Positions 7,548 to 16,133 of a stretch of 64,000 nucleotides of DNA are shown here, in pieces. The stretch comes from Ruminococcaceae bacterium UBA1375. Lineage in GTDB: Bacteria; Bacillota; Clostridia; Oscillospirales; Ruminococcaceae. Position 1 is the stretch's first letter, and the number at the start of each line of letters is the position of its first letter. The stretch is taken from assembly GCA_002305795.1 (NCBI GenBank), contig DBRF01000004.1:34982-98981 (forward strand). Direction: 5' to 3'. A program made the translations under genes and the position numbers. The notes below the pieces were generated by a model, which was not told where the DNA came from, made no database searches, and was given only the letters and a program-made list of their open reading frames with translations.

Positions 7548-8324
7548 ATGGAATGGCAGGCAGTGATCAAATTGGTGCAGCAAGCGGGAAAGATTCTGCT
7601 GAATCAGGCGGCGGCCCGGCAGGTTACCGTGAAGGGACAGGCCAACTACGTCACCCAGGTGGATTTTGCAGTGCAGGACTACCTGAAACGGGAACTGGCG
7701 GCGCTGACCCCTTCCCTTCCCCTGATGAGCGAAGAGCAGGACAACAGCCGGTTGGATTTTTCCAAACCTCTCTGGATTTTGGACCCGGTGGACGGCACCA
7801 CCAACCTGATTCACGGTTTCCCCGCCAGTGCGGTGAGCCTGGGGCTGCTGGAGCAGGGACGGATCACCCTGGGGGTGGTGTACAACCCCTTCCGGCAGGA
7901 GCTGTTTACCGCAAAAGCCGGGGCGGGGGCCTTTTTAAACGGCTCTCCCATCCAGGCACGGGACACGGCGGACCTCTCCCACAGCTTAATCGCCATCGGC
8001 ACCTCCCCCTATGACCGGGAGCTGATCCCCAGAAACTTCGCCCTGTTCGCCAAGCTCTTTGCCCGGTGCGAGGACATCCGCCGCACCGGCAGCGCCGCTT
8101 TGGACCTGTGCGACCTGGCCTGCGGGCGCACCGACGGGTACCTGGAACGGAACCTGAAGCCCTGGGATTTTGCAGGGGCTTCCATTGTGTTGAGGGAAGC
8201 CGGCGGGGTGCTCACCGACTTTGCCGGGCAGCCGGTGGACTTTACCAAAAACAGCGACTGCCTGGCGGCTGGCCCCAAGGTACACCCGGCGCTGCTGGAA
8301 CTGATTCGGGAGGAATCGCCGTGA
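7548..8324 (+). CDS. inositol monophosphatase family protein
   Basis: 258 residues, full length for the family. Metal-binding motif 1 is LMSEEQ (Glu after strand), motif 2 is WILDPVDGTTN and motif 3 is PWDFAGASIVLREAGG, the three acid-rich sites that bind Mg2+ and the phosphate ester. These enzymes hydrolyse sugar or inositol phosphates (inositol-1-phosphate, fructose-1,6-bisphosphate, PAP or NADP). The native substrate cannot be assigned from sequence. The ATG follows AAAGGAGG. The stop overlaps the start of the next gene by four bases, so the two are coupled. Confidence 0.9.
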   Translation: MEWQAVIKLVQQAGKILLNQAAARQVTVKGQANYVTQVDFAVQDYLKRELAALTPSLPLMSEEQDNSRLDFSKPLWILDPVDGTTNLIHGFPASAVSLGLLEQGRITLGVVYNPFRQELFTAKAGAGAFLNGSPIQARDTADLSHSLIAIGTSPYDRELIPRNFALFAKLFARCEDIRRTGSAALDLCDLACGRTDGYLERNLKPWDFAGASIVLREAGGVLTDFAGQPVDFTKNSDCLAAGPKVHPALLELIREESP

Positions 8325-8722
8325 AGGAAGGGTACAAAACCAAGCAGCGGGAAGAGATCCTCTCCTTTTTCCGGCAGCACCCAGGCCAGCACATCACCGC
8401 CCAGGAGCTTTGCACCGCCTTAAACGGTGTGAGCAAAGCCACCGTTTACCGGGCCTTGGATCGGTTGGTGCAGGAAGGACTGCTTCGGCGGTACACCCTG
8501 GAAGGGGGGCAGGCGGCCTGTTACCAATTCAGCGGCAGCCACTCCCACTGTCAGGAGCACTACCACATCCGCTGCACCCAGTGCGGCAGGCTGTTTCACG
8601 TTCAGAGTTTTGCCATGAGCCGGGTAGCCGGAGAGTTAAAGGAGCAGGAAGGATTTATTCTGGACAGCTCCATGACCGTGTTGTATGGGATCTGCCGGGA
8701 ATGCAGCCAAAAGGACAAATAA
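8321..8722 (+). CDS. Fur-family metal/redox-responsive repressor
   Basis: 133 residues, typical for Fur/Zur/PerR. The winged helix covers about residues 1-75 with HITAQELCTALNGVSKATVY as recognition region. The dimer/metal domain has HCQEHYHIRCTQCGRLFHV and the structural zinc pairs CTQC and CREC. Which of Fur, Zur or PerR it is cannot be decided. Start GTG 8321 has GGAGG eight bases upstream and overlaps the previous stop (GTGA). No metal-uptake gene is adjacent. Confidence 0.88.
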   Translation: MKEGYKTKQREEILSFFRQHPGQHITAQELCTALNGVSKATVYRALDRLVQEGLLRRYTLEGGQAACYQFSGSHSHCQEHYHIRCTQCGRLFHVQSFAMSRVAGELKEQEGFILDSSMTVLYGICRECSQKDK

Positions 8723-8726
8723 AGCA

Positions 8727-8763
8727 AAAACTCCAACGAGCCGAACACCCGTTGGAGTTTTTT
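8727..8763 (+). terminator. terminator after the Fur-family gene
   Basis: AAAACTCCAACG (8727-8738) pairs with CGTTGGAGTTTT (8750-8761), loop of 11, followed by T residues to 8763. Confidence 0.8.
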
Positions 8764-8784
8764 CATTTAGATGACAGGAAAAGA

Positions 8785-8929
8785 TTATGCCTTTTCCACA
8801 ATTTCCTTAGTCGAGAGGTCGGCAAAGCCGACCTCTCCAAGTCCGCCCTTGCCAGCCGTAGCGCAGGGCCGGCATTTTGCGTACCGCAAAACCCGGGCGA
8901 ACTTACGCATTTTCCACAATTTCCTTAGT
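8785..8929. repeat. 27-base direct repeat duplicating the 3' end of ackA around a palindromic insert
   Basis: Bases 8785-8811 and 8903-8929 are identical at 25 of 27 positions; both encode, on the minus strand, TKEIVE(K/N)A followed by a stop. The 91 bases between hold GAGAGGTCGGC-aaa-GCCGACCTCTC-type and TTTTGCG-tac-CGCAAAA-type hairpins. Confidence 0.75.
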
Positions 8930-10108
8930 ATCCCGGGCAATAAGCAGTTCCTCATTGGTGGGGATGACCCAGGCTTCCACCTTAGAATCGGGGGTGGAGA
9001 AGCAGCCTTCGCCGTGGTCGTACTTCATGTTCAGGTCGTGGTCCACCTTAACGTCCATAAATTCCAAGCCTTCCAGCACGGTTTCCCGGATCATAGCGTT
9101 GTTTTCGCCAATGCCGCCGGTGAAGCAGATGGCGTCCACACCGCCCATAGCGGCAGCGTAGGAGCCGATGAACTTCTTGATTTCGTACATCAGCATATCC
9201 AGCGCTTCTGCGGCGTGCTTGTTGCCCTGATCGGCTGCGGAAAGCAGGTCACGGGTGTCGCTGGACAGTTCGGAAATGCCCAAAAAGCCGGACTGCTTGT
9301 TCAGAATGGTGTTCATTTCATCGGGGCTCAGGTTTTCCTGCTTCATGATGTACAGCACAGCGCTGGCGTCGATGGCGCCGCTGCGGGTGCCCATGATCAG
9401 GCCGTCCAGGGGGGTGAAGCCCATGGAGGTGTCCACGCACTTGCCGCCCTGCACTGCGGTGATGGAAGAGCCGTTGCCCAGATGGCAGGTGATCAATTTT
9501 TTGGTGGTGATGTCGCAGCCGGTGAGCTCGGCATACCGGCCGGTGATGAACCGGTGGGAAGTGCCGTGGAAGCCGTACTTACGCACCTTGTACTTGTCGT
9601 AGTACTTGTGGGGCAGGCCGTAGAGATAAGCCTTGGGGGGCATGGTGGAGTGGAAGGAGGTGTCGAACACTACTACCATGGGCACCTCTTTGCCGAACAC
9701 CTTCTGGCAGGCACGGATGGCCAGCACAGCGCCAGGGTTGTGCAGGGGAGCCAGATCAGAAAGGCCCTCGATTTTGTCCACCACGTCGTCGTCCACCAGG
9801 CAGGAGTGGGTAAACACTTCCGCACCCTGGACAATCCGGTGTCCTACGGCAGAAATTTCAGACAGGGAATCAATGCACTTGCTTTCCCCGGTGGTGAGCA
9901 TTTCCACCAGCTTTTCAAATGCTTCGTTATGGGTGGGCATGGGAACTTCCACTTTGAAGGAACGTCCGTCAGCGGTCTTGTGGCCGATGAGACTGCCGGA
10001 CATACCAATCCGTTCGCAGTTGCCCTTGGCGATCACGGATTCGTCCGTCATATCCAAAAGCTGATATTTTAAGGAAGAACTGCCTGCGTTAATTACTAAG
10101 ATCTTCAT
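8903..10108 (-). CDS. ackA: acetate kinase
   Basis: 401 residues, full length. Family motifs are in order: VINAGSSSLKYQL at the N-terminus (Asn7 and Ser-rich phosphate loop), GFHGTSHRF, CHLGNGSSI, DTSMGFTPLDGLIMGTRSG, and FTGGIGEN near the C-terminus. It interconverts acetate plus ATP with acetyl phosphate and ADP, the ATP-yielding step of acetate fermentation. No phosphotransacetylase gene is in the window. It is divergent from tmcAL, whose product consumes acetate and ATP. The last codons lie inside a duplicated 27-base segment (see the repeat at 8785-8929), so the final residues may be recent. Confidence 0.97.
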   Translation of the reverse strand: MKILVINAGSSSLKYQLLDMTDESVIAKGNCERIGMSGSLIGHKTADGRSFKVEVPMPTHNEAFEKLVEMLTTGESKCIDSLSEISAVGHRIVQGAEVFTHSCLVDDDVVDKIEGLSDLAPLHNPGAVLAIRACQKVFGKEVPMVVVFDTSFHSTMPPKAYLYGLPHKYYDKYKVRKYGFHGTSHRFITGRYAELTGCDITTKKLITCHLGNGSSITAVQGGKCVDTSMGFTPLDGLIMGTRSGAIDASAVLYIMKQENLSPDEMNTILNKQSGFLGISELSSDTRDLLSAADQGNKHAAEALDMLMYEIKKFIGSYAAAMGGVDAICFTGGIGENNAMIRETVLEGLEFMDVKVDHDLNMKYDHGEGCFSTPDSKVEAWVIPTNEELLIARDTKEIVENA

Positions 10109-10141
10109 AGAACCTCAACCTTTCCATCTCATTTCTCTCTG

Positions 10142-10171
10142 TTGACAGAGCACACTACAGTATATTATAGT
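10142..10171 (+). promoter_or_regulatory. tmcAL promoter, overlapping a minus-strand TATAAT
   Basis: TTGACA (10142-10147) and TATAGT (10166-10171) at 18-base spacing. On the minus strand TATAAT (10169-10164) could serve ackA, so the divergent promoters overlap. Confidence 0.55.
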
Positions 10172-10244
10172 AATACAAAACCCGCAGAAAAACAAGGGTT
10201 TGGGCGCAATTTTTTCCGAACTTTTTCGAAAAGGTGGTTATTCT

Positions 10245-11399
10245 ATGGAAACAGCGGGGATCATCGCAGAATACAATCCCTTTCACAACGGCCATGGCTT
10301 TTTGCAGCAGCAGGCCGCCCAGCTGGCTTTTCGCACCGCAGCGGTGCTCAGCGGCTACTTCGTCCAGCGGGGAGAACCGGCGCTGTACTCCCCCTTCCTC
10401 CGGGCGGAAGCTGCCCTGAAAGAGGGACTGGACCTGGCGGTTTCCCTGCCAACGGCCATGAGTTTGGCGCCGGGGGAACTGTTTGCCCGGGCAGGGGTGC
10501 TGGCTCTGGCCCGGCTGGGGGTGACCCGGCTGGTGTTCGGTTGCGAAAGCGGGGACGCAAATACCTTCCGTCAAGCCGCCCAAACCGTCCGCGCTGCGGA
10601 AAACTCTCCCCTGTTCTCCCGGCTTTTGCAGCAAGGCATGGGCTATCCCAAAGCCAGAAGCAGAGCGGTGGGACTGCTTTACGGCAAGGAGGCGGAAGAT
10701 TTCCTGAGCACCCCCAACAACCAGCTGGGAGTCTGCTATGCGGCGGCGGTGGAGGAGTTTGCCCCCCAAATCCAGCTCTGCCCCATCCCCCGGCAGGGCG
10801 CCGGCCACCACAGCTTCACCCCCCAAGGGAAATATGCCAGCGCCACCCTGCTGCGGGAAACCATCCGCCGGGGAGAGTTTCCCCACCGATACATCCCCGC
10901 TTCTTCCCAAACTCTGCTGGAAAAAGCCCCCCTCTGCCCACAAGACGGACTGGAACAGGCGGTTTTGTACGTCCTGCGCACCATGCCGCCGGAAAAACTG
11001 GCCGCCATCGCCCAGGTAGGGGAAGGGCTGGAGCACCGGATCCTTCGAGCTGCCAAACACGCTGCCAGCCTTTCTCAGCTTCTTTCCCTCTGTGCCTGCC
11101 CCCGGTACACCAACGCCCGGCTGCGGCGGATTTTCTACTGCGCCCTGCTGGGGATCACCAAGAAAGAACAAACCGGACGGCCGGAATACCTGCGGCTGCT
11201 GGGCATGAATCAAAAAGGCAGGGAACTCCTTTCTGCCATGCCCAAAGCCGGAATTCCCGTCACCCCTTCCCCGGCAAAGTTTTCCCATCTCATCCAGGTC
11301 CGCCGGGACGCTTTGGCAGCGGACCTGTGGGGGCTGGGCTGCACCCCCCGGCAAGCCGCAGGGGAATGGTGGAAGCATCCTCTGATTCGACTAAACTGA
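10245..11399 (+). CDS. tmcAL: tRNA(Met) cytidine acetate ligase
   Basis: 384 residues. The N-terminus GIIAEYNPFHNGH carries the HxGH-type nucleotidyltransferase motif that defines the TmcAL (YlbM) family; further family blocks are SGYFVQRGEPAL, SLPTAMSLAPGEL and SPNNQLGV-like TPNNQLGV. The enzyme uses ATP to activate acetate and forms N4-acetylcytidine at the wobble position of elongator tRNA(Met), which keeps AUG decoding accurate. ATG 10245 with AAGGTGG upstream is preferred over an upstream in-frame start. It is divergent from ackA, which fits its acetate substrate. Confidence 0.93.
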   Translation: METAGIIAEYNPFHNGHGFLQQQAAQLAFRTAAVLSGYFVQRGEPALYSPFLRAEAALKEGLDLAVSLPTAMSLAPGELFARAGVLALARLGVTRLVFGCESGDANTFRQAAQTVRAAENSPLFSRLLQQGMGYPKARSRAVGLLYGKEAEDFLSTPNNQLGVCYAAAVEEFAPQIQLCPIPRQGAGHHSFTPQGKYASATLLRETIRRGEFPHRYIPASSQTLLEKAPLCPQDGLEQAVLYVLRTMPPEKLAAIAQVGEGLEHRILRAAKHAASLSQLLSLCACPRYTNARLRRIFYCALLGITKKEQTGRPEYLRLLGMNQKGRELLSAMPKAGIPVTPSPAKFSHLIQVRRDALAADLWGLGCTPRQAAGEWWKHPLIRLN

Positions 11400-11471
11400 C
11401 AAGGCTTTCCATCACTTTTTCCCGGTACGGAGGACAGACTAACCACAGCCTTTGGTTTGGGAGGGAGTTTT

Positions 11472-12047
11472 TTGGAAAGATCGTCTCGCATTCTGCTGCT
11501 GTTGGGGCCCCAGCGCCAAAACGGCTGGCAGGTCGCTTTGAGCCTGGGACACCGTATGTCCAAAACCCTGCCGGTGGAACTGTATTCCGACGGCGTTCCC
11601 TTCCGTCCCGCAGACAGCCGGTTTTACTCCCACCGCTGTTCCCATTGGGCCTGTCCCCCGCTGCGGCCGGTGGCCTTGATCGACGCCCAGGGTTCTCAGG
11701 GCGTGCGACAGCTGGCTCAGTGGGCGGCGCCGCTGAAAGAACACGGCTATGAGCTCTATCTTTTGGTCTACCCCTTTTCTCCCCCGGCGGACACTCCCCG
11801 GCAAACGGTCCGGCTGATCCGGCAGGCGGAGCAGCGCACCGGCTTGCAGGCCAAGGGGTTGATCCACTGCCCCCTGCCCGGCCACGCCCTGTGCCAATCC
11901 TTGGATTTTATCCAAGTCTGCAGCCGTCAGCTGCAAACACCGGTGGTGCTCCACGCCGCCCCGTCTTCTCTGCTCCACCAGTTTTCCAAAGAGGACCGGC
12001 TGACTTTGTCCTGCCTGCGGTTGGAGGAAGGAAGCGGTTCAGGATAG
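11472..12047 (+). CDS. protein of unknown function with a degenerate P-loop-like start
   Basis: 191 residues, family not recognised. It opens with a hydrophobic strand and glycine turn, ILLLLGPQRQNGWQVALSLG, laid out like the beta1-P-loop-alpha1 unit of ParA/MinD-type NTPases but without GK(S/T). Further alternating strands (PVALIDAQ, YELYLLVYPF) fit a Rossmann-like fold, which is inference only. I take TTG 11472 as start because GGAGGG lies six bases upstream; TTG 11457 is the alternative. It follows tmcAL by 72 bases on the same strand and ends in a terminator, so it may share the tmcAL transcript. Confidence 0.6.
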   Translation: MERSSRILLLLGPQRQNGWQVALSLGHRMSKTLPVELYSDGVPFRPADSRFYSHRCSHWACPPLRPVALIDAQGSQGVRQLAQWAAPLKEHGYELYLLVYPFSPPADTPRQTVRLIRQAEQRTGLQAKGLIHCPLPGHALCQSLDFIQVCSRQLQTPVVLHAAPSSLLHQFSKEDRLTLSCLRLEEGSGSG

Positions 12048-12076
12048 TGTTCTGCAAAAATCCAATCCTAGCCAGC

Positions 12077-12110
12077 AATGCGCCCTGTGAAAGCACAGAG
12101 CGCATTTTTT
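12077..12110 (+). terminator. terminator after the unknown 11472-12047 gene
   Basis: AATGCGCCCTGTG pairs with CACAGAGCGCATT (one mismatch, loop AAAG), followed by six T at 12105-12110. Confidence 0.8.
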
Positions 12111-12117
12111 CTTTGAT

Positions 12118-12639
12118 TTACCGGGTGACCGAGACGGTCACCGGAATGTCGATGTTCAAAATGGATTCCTGCCCGGTGTCCTGCTGGAAGCAAACCAGAT
12201 GCAGCACCCCGTCGTAGGTCCCCTGCCGCAGCCGGGAGGTGTCGGCCCCATCCAAAGTCCGCACTTGATACCCCGGCGGCAAAAGCCCACTGGACACTAC
12301 CGTTGTTCCCTGAATGGAAAGCTGGATCTGCAAGGACTGGTTGGAGGCGGAAGGATTGTCCAACACCAGCTCCACCTCACCGGTGGAGAGGGAAATCGCC
12401 ACTCGGGAAGAATAGTTCAGGTCCACCCGGCCCCCTTGGGCGGGAACTTGGCCGGTCTGTGGCTCTTCTTCCATGGGCTGCGCATTGGGCTCCAACGGGA
12501 GCTGGGTTTCCAAAAACCGGGAGGGCAGATCGGCAAAGGAAATGCAGCGGTCCACCGCCAAACAAAAAAGCATCAGCAAAAAAAGAATCCATCCAAGCCT
12601 TTTCTGCTTGCCGGATTCCTTTTCTGCCGCTGCCTTCAT
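12118..12639 (-). CDS. small anchored extracytoplasmic protein, unknown function
   Basis: 173 residues. A Lys-rich cytoplasmic N-terminus and one membrane segment (about 15-35, LGWILFLLMLFCLAV) precede a Pro/Glu/Gln linker and a beta-rich domain with alternating hydrophobic strands (RVAISLSTGEVELVLDNP, LQIQLSIQGTTVV, TYDGVLHLVCF, IDIPVTVSV). The pattern resembles an immunoglobulin-like or DUF916-like external beta-sandwich, but I do not recognise the family. GGGGGC precedes the ATG. It has its own strong promoter, so it is separate from the riboswitch operon that ends upstream. Confidence 0.65.
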   Translation of the reverse strand: MKAAAEKESGKQKRLGWILFLLMLFCLAVDRCISFADLPSRFLETQLPLEPNAQPMEEEPQTGQVPAQGGRVDLNYSSRVAISLSTGEVELVLDNPSASNQSLQIQLSIQGTTVVSSGLLPPGYQVRTLDGADTSRLRQGTYDGVLHLVCFQQDTGQESILNIDIPVTVSVTR

Positions 12640-12727
12640 GCAAACTGCCCCCTGCCGTCCAACACTGCTGTCAAACCGGCAGCCAGCGATTCTTCTACGA
12701 ATGCTGGAACTTATTTCCTGCTATTCC

Positions 12728-12756
12728 ATTTTAACAAGGTTTTTATCTGCTGTCAA
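12728..12756 (-). promoter_or_regulatory. promoter of the small anchored protein gene
   Basis: TTGACA (12756-12751), 17-base spacer, TAAAAT (12733-12728) on the minus strand. Confidence 0.7.
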
Positions 12757-12856
12757 TCCATTCTTTTTGAAACAGAAAATCTCAATCCCATGACCGGATG
12801 GAACGCAAAAAGCAAAATCTATTTGCACCCCGGCAGTTTGATTTCCAAAGGGGCCG

Positions 12857-13549
12857 CTAGCGGTGGTCCAGGCCGTATTTCACCACCACCCGGTCCAGTT
12901 TGCGGCAGACGGTGGGGTAAAGCAGCAGGGCAAAGATCAAATTTCCCACGCCGTGGATGAGATTGAACAGGGTAGCCGCCCCGTATACCGTCAAAAACAG
13001 CTCCAGGGAAACCCCTTCCCCGTAAAAAGCAACGGTCCAAATGTCCACAATCCAGCCGTAAAGGAAACCGGAAAGCAGGGCAAGGACGCAAACCAGCCAT
13101 TTCTGCCGCAGCCGAAATCGCTTCATGCCCCCGCCTAAAAGACCGATGACTCCCCAGCCCAGCATCTGCCACAAAGTCCAGGGGCCCATGCCCAGCATCA
13201 AGTTGGACACCACTGCGCTCAGCGCCCCGGTGACAAATCCCTGCACCGGCCCCAAACTGATCCCGGCGCAGAGCACCAGCACCGTCACCGGCTGGACCTG
13301 GGGCACAAAGGAAAACACCACCCGCCCCAAACTGGCAGTGGCCACCAGCACCATCACCGGCATCAGATCCCGGGCAGAAGGACGGTGGTTTTCAAAGGCC
13401 AGCAGCAGCGCCGCCACACAGCAGCCTGCTCCACCGAACAGCAGCAGGGTGTAATACTGGGTCAAGCCCGGCAGAAAGGTCAGCACCAAAATACATCCCG
13501 TCATTGCTCCCAGCAGCAGCCAGGGCAGCAGTTTCCGAAACCGGTTCAT
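12857..13549 (-). CDS. ECF transporter substrate-binding (S) component, probably for a corrinoid
   Basis: 230 residues, almost entirely hydrophobic with about six membrane segments, the architecture of ECF S components. A glycine/alanine-rich core (LCAGISLGPVQGFVTGALSA) resembles other S proteins. S components bind the vitamin and topple in the membrane when docked on EcfT. Cobalamin is inferred as substrate because the operon sits behind a cobalamin riboswitch; the sequence alone does not fix it. ATG 13549 has AAGGAGGGG upstream and overlaps the ATPase gene stop by four bases. Last gene of the operon. Confidence 0.8.
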   Translation of the reverse strand: MNRFRKLLPWLLLGAMTGCILVLTFLPGLTQYYTLLLFGGAGCCVAALLLAFENHRPSARDLMPVMVLVATASLGRVVFSFVPQVQPVTVLVLCAGISLGPVQGFVTGALSAVVSNLMLGMGPWTLWQMLGWGVIGLLGGGMKRFRLRQKWLVCVLALLSGFLYGWIVDIWTVAFYGEGVSLELFLTVYGAATLFNLIHGVGNLIFALLLYPTVCRKLDRVVVKYGLDHR

Positions 13550-15204
13550 GGCCGCCCCTCCTTTCTGCCAAGCTGCTCCGGCAGCAGGGCCATCCGCCCT
13601 TTGGCCGGAAAGTATTGCTGTAAGGAGGTCAGGTAAAACCGGTTTCCGGCAAAAAATTCTTCCGGGGGCTGGGCAGGCAGAAGCTGGCCGTGAAAGAGAA
13701 AGCCGCAGCGGTGGCCGTACCGGGCGGCAAAGTCCGGGTCGTGGCAGGAAAGGAGAATGGCGATTCCCTCTTCCGCCAGCTTGCTCAGCCGCTCTCCCAA
13801 CCGGGCGGAAGCGGCGGCGTCCAACCCTTTTCCCGGCTCGTCCAGCAACAGCAGTTTGGGCTTTTTCAGCATCAGCTTGGCCAACGCCGCCAGCTGCCGC
13901 TGTCCCCCGGAGAGATCCAGGGGGTTTTGCTTCCACACCGACTTCAAGGGAGAAAACAAAGGCTGATCCAGCAGCCCTTCCACCTGGGCTTGGTCCAGTC
14001 CCCGGGACCGGCCGTAGGAAAGCAAATCCTCCTCCAGCCGGTCGGCGTCAAACAACTCCATGGGGTCTTGGGGAAGGTACCCTACCTGGGCAAAGGCGGT
14101 GGGCCGCCACAAAGTGGATTTTTCCCCCTCCAGCCGGATGCTGCCGGAACACAGGGGAATCAAGCCGGCAATGGTTTTCAGCAGGGTGGTTTTGCCGCAG
14201 CCGTTGGCTCCCAGCAGCAAAAAAAGTTCCCCTGCTCCCAGCTGCAAGTCCACCTCCCGCAACACCGGCCGGGACTGGCCGGGATAGGCCGCCGTCACCT
14301 CTTTTAAGGTCAGCAGGGGCGGTTTGGGGGGAGCGGCAGGCAGAGGGGTTGCCGTTAGCCGGGAAAGGTCCTTTTCCTGCAAAGGTTCCTTCCCCCTGGA
14401 CGCCGGGTACCCCAGCACCCGCACCGCCCGGCACCCGGCAGGAAGGGCGGAAAACAAGGGATGATTTGTTTCCCCTAAAAAGTCGGCGGTTTCTTCCGGG
14501 GTGCCGGAAAACAGCAGCCTTCCCTGCTCCAGCACCAGCACCCGGTCCGCCTGAAAGTAGATGCTTTCCGGCTGATGGAGGGCCGCCAGCACCGTCATGC
14601 CGTTGTCCCGATGCAGCCGCAAAAGTTGCTCCAAAAAGCTGCGGCTGTGCACCGGGTCCAGCTGGGCGGTGGGCTCGTCCAACAACAGCAGGGAAGGGTC
14701 CGCCGCCAGCACCGATGCCAGGGCGGTGAGCTGGCGCTGTCCCCCGGAAAGCTGCTCTATGGGGGTGTCCAGCCAGTTCTCCATACCGAAATAGCAGGAC
14801 AATTCCCCGCAGCGCCGGCTGATAGCGGCAGGGGGACTGCCCAGCTGCCGCAGTCCAAAAGCCATTTCCTCCAAGGGAGTGGGCATACAGAGCTGATCCT
14901 GGGTGTGCTGGAACAGATACCCCACCTCTCTTGCCAAAGTCTCTTTGGGCAGGCAGGACACTTCCTCCCCCGCTAACTGAATCTGGCCGGTGCGGGTACC
15001 AAAGGGGGCGATGAGCTGCTTCATGAGCTTGAGCAGGGTGGTTTTGCCGCTGCCGGTTCCCCCCAGCAGCAGCACCAGTTCTCCCCGCTCCACCGAAGCG
15101 GTGATCTGTTCCAGCGCCGGTTTTTCCCCTCCGGGGTAGGTGAAGGAAAGGTTTTGAAGGGAGAGGAAGGGAGTTTCGGCTGTGTCAGAGTGATAAAAGG
15201 TCAT
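13546..15204 (-). CDS. ECF transporter ATPase, EcfA-EcfA' fusion
   Basis: 552 residues holding two complete ABC ATPase domains in one chain. Domain 1 has Walker A GGTGSGKTT, signature LSGGQRQ and Walker B LLLLDEPTAQLD; domain 2 has GANGCGKTT, LSGGQRQ and LLLLDEPGKGLD. Most ECF systems use two separate ATPases, so the fusion is a common variant in dedicated (group I-like) modules. It drives the S component 12857-13549 through EcfT. ATG 15204 (AAGGAGG upstream) overlaps the EcfT gene by 20 bases, implying coupling. Confidence 0.9.
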   Translation of the reverse strand: MTFYHSDTAETPFLSLQNLSFTYPGGEKPALEQITASVERGELVLLLGGTGSGKTTLLKLMKQLIAPFGTRTGQIQLAGEEVSCLPKETLAREVGYLFQHTQDQLCMPTPLEEMAFGLRQLGSPPAAISRRCGELSCYFGMENWLDTPIEQLSGGQRQLTALASVLAADPSLLLLDEPTAQLDPVHSRSFLEQLLRLHRDNGMTVLAALHQPESIYFQADRVLVLEQGRLLFSGTPEETADFLGETNHPLFSALPAGCRAVRVLGYPASRGKEPLQEKDLSRLTATPLPAAPPKPPLLTLKEVTAAYPGQSRPVLREVDLQLGAGELFLLLGANGCGKTTLLKTIAGLIPLCSGSIRLEGEKSTLWRPTAFAQVGYLPQDPMELFDADRLEEDLLSYGRSRGLDQAQVEGLLDQPLFSPLKSVWKQNPLDLSGGQRQLAALAKLMLKKPKLLLLDEPGKGLDAAASARLGERLSKLAEEGIAILLSCHDPDFAARYGHRCGFLFHGQLLPAQPPEEFFAGNRFYLTSLQQYFPAKGRMALLPEQLGRKEGRP

Positions 15205-16108
15205 GGGCGTTTTCCTCCTTCCAACTGTCTTTCCAACGGCGGACTGCAAAATGCCTGCCCATCTTTTCCCCAGCCCACCAGGCTGCGGGAAACAGCAGCA
15301 GCAACAGATAACAAACCATGCCGCCCCAGTAGGCCAAGCCGGATCCCACTCTCAACCGTGGGAAAAACCGGCAGTCCAGCCCACCGGCCAGCCAGGCCGC
15401 CGCCGTCCCGGCAGTGAGCAAAAGGGTCACGGCAAGTGCCACCCCGTTCCGGCAGCGGAATTTTTCCATCGGCCAACGGGAAGGGCGCTTCCCCAAGCCG
15501 TACCCCCGAGCGGTCATGGAATCCGCAGTGGTAATGCTCTGCTCCAAGGAAGCGGAAAACTGGGAGGACAGCAGCCTTCCCCCGTCCTGAAACCGGCGGG
15601 TCAGGCTGCCTTCCTGGGTGGTGCGGCCCAAGGTGCGCTGGGTGTCCATCCGGCTTTTCATCCGGCGGCGGTACAGGGGAAGGAACCGCAGCAGCATGGT
15701 CAAAATCATGGTGATTCCCGGCAGAAGTCCGCCAAACAGGTCCAGCAGGCCGCTGCGCCCCAGGCTGTTGGCCAAAAGCATCAGCCACACCGCCATGCCC
15801 ACCGCCATACACCCCGCCGACAAGCCGTAAAGCAGGCTTTCCAGGGTCAGGGGCAGGTCGTTGAGATACAGAAATACGGTGTTTCCCCGGCTGTTGAAAA
15901 ACAGATTCAGCCCGCCCATGAGCAGAATCACAGGCAGGCCGAATCCCAATGTGGTTCGGCAGCTTTTGGCTCCCAAAGCCATGCCTTGGCAGAGCAGCCC
16001 GGCTCCCAGGGCTGCCGGAGACAGCACCGGGTGGCAGAGCAGCATCCCCAACAGAAGGACCGGCAAAAAACAGCCCAAACGAGCAATGGGGTGACAGCGT
16101 TTCAGCAT
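15185..16108 (-). CDS. ECF transporter transmembrane (T) component
   Basis: 307 residues with five to six membrane segments. The coupling-helix signature of EcfT proteins, S-x-x-x-A-R-G, is present as TADSMTARGYGLG. Longer than the typical 250-270 residues because of a C-terminal hydrophobic extension ending in a charged tail. It connects the ATPase pair to the S component. I chose ATG 16108, which has AAAAGGAT upstream; the longer open frame overlaps the DUF4430 gene and is not supported. Confidence 0.88.
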   Translation of the reverse strand: MLKRCHPIARLGCFLPVLLLGMLLCHPVLSPAALGAGLLCQGMALGAKSCRTTLGFGLPVILLMGGLNLFFNSRGNTVFLYLNDLPLTLESLLYGLSAGCMAVGMAVWLMLLANSLGRSGLLDLFGGLLPGITMILTMLLRFLPLYRRRMKSRMDTQRTLGRTTQEGSLTRRFQDGGRLLSSQFSASLEQSITTADSMTARGYGLGKRPSRWPMEKFRCRNGVALAVTLLLTAGTAAAWLAGGLDCRFFPRLRVGSGLAYWGGMVCYLLLLLFPAAWWAGEKMGRHFAVRRWKDSWKEENAHDLLSL

Positions 16109-16133
16109 ACCAAACCATCCTTTTCTAATTCTA

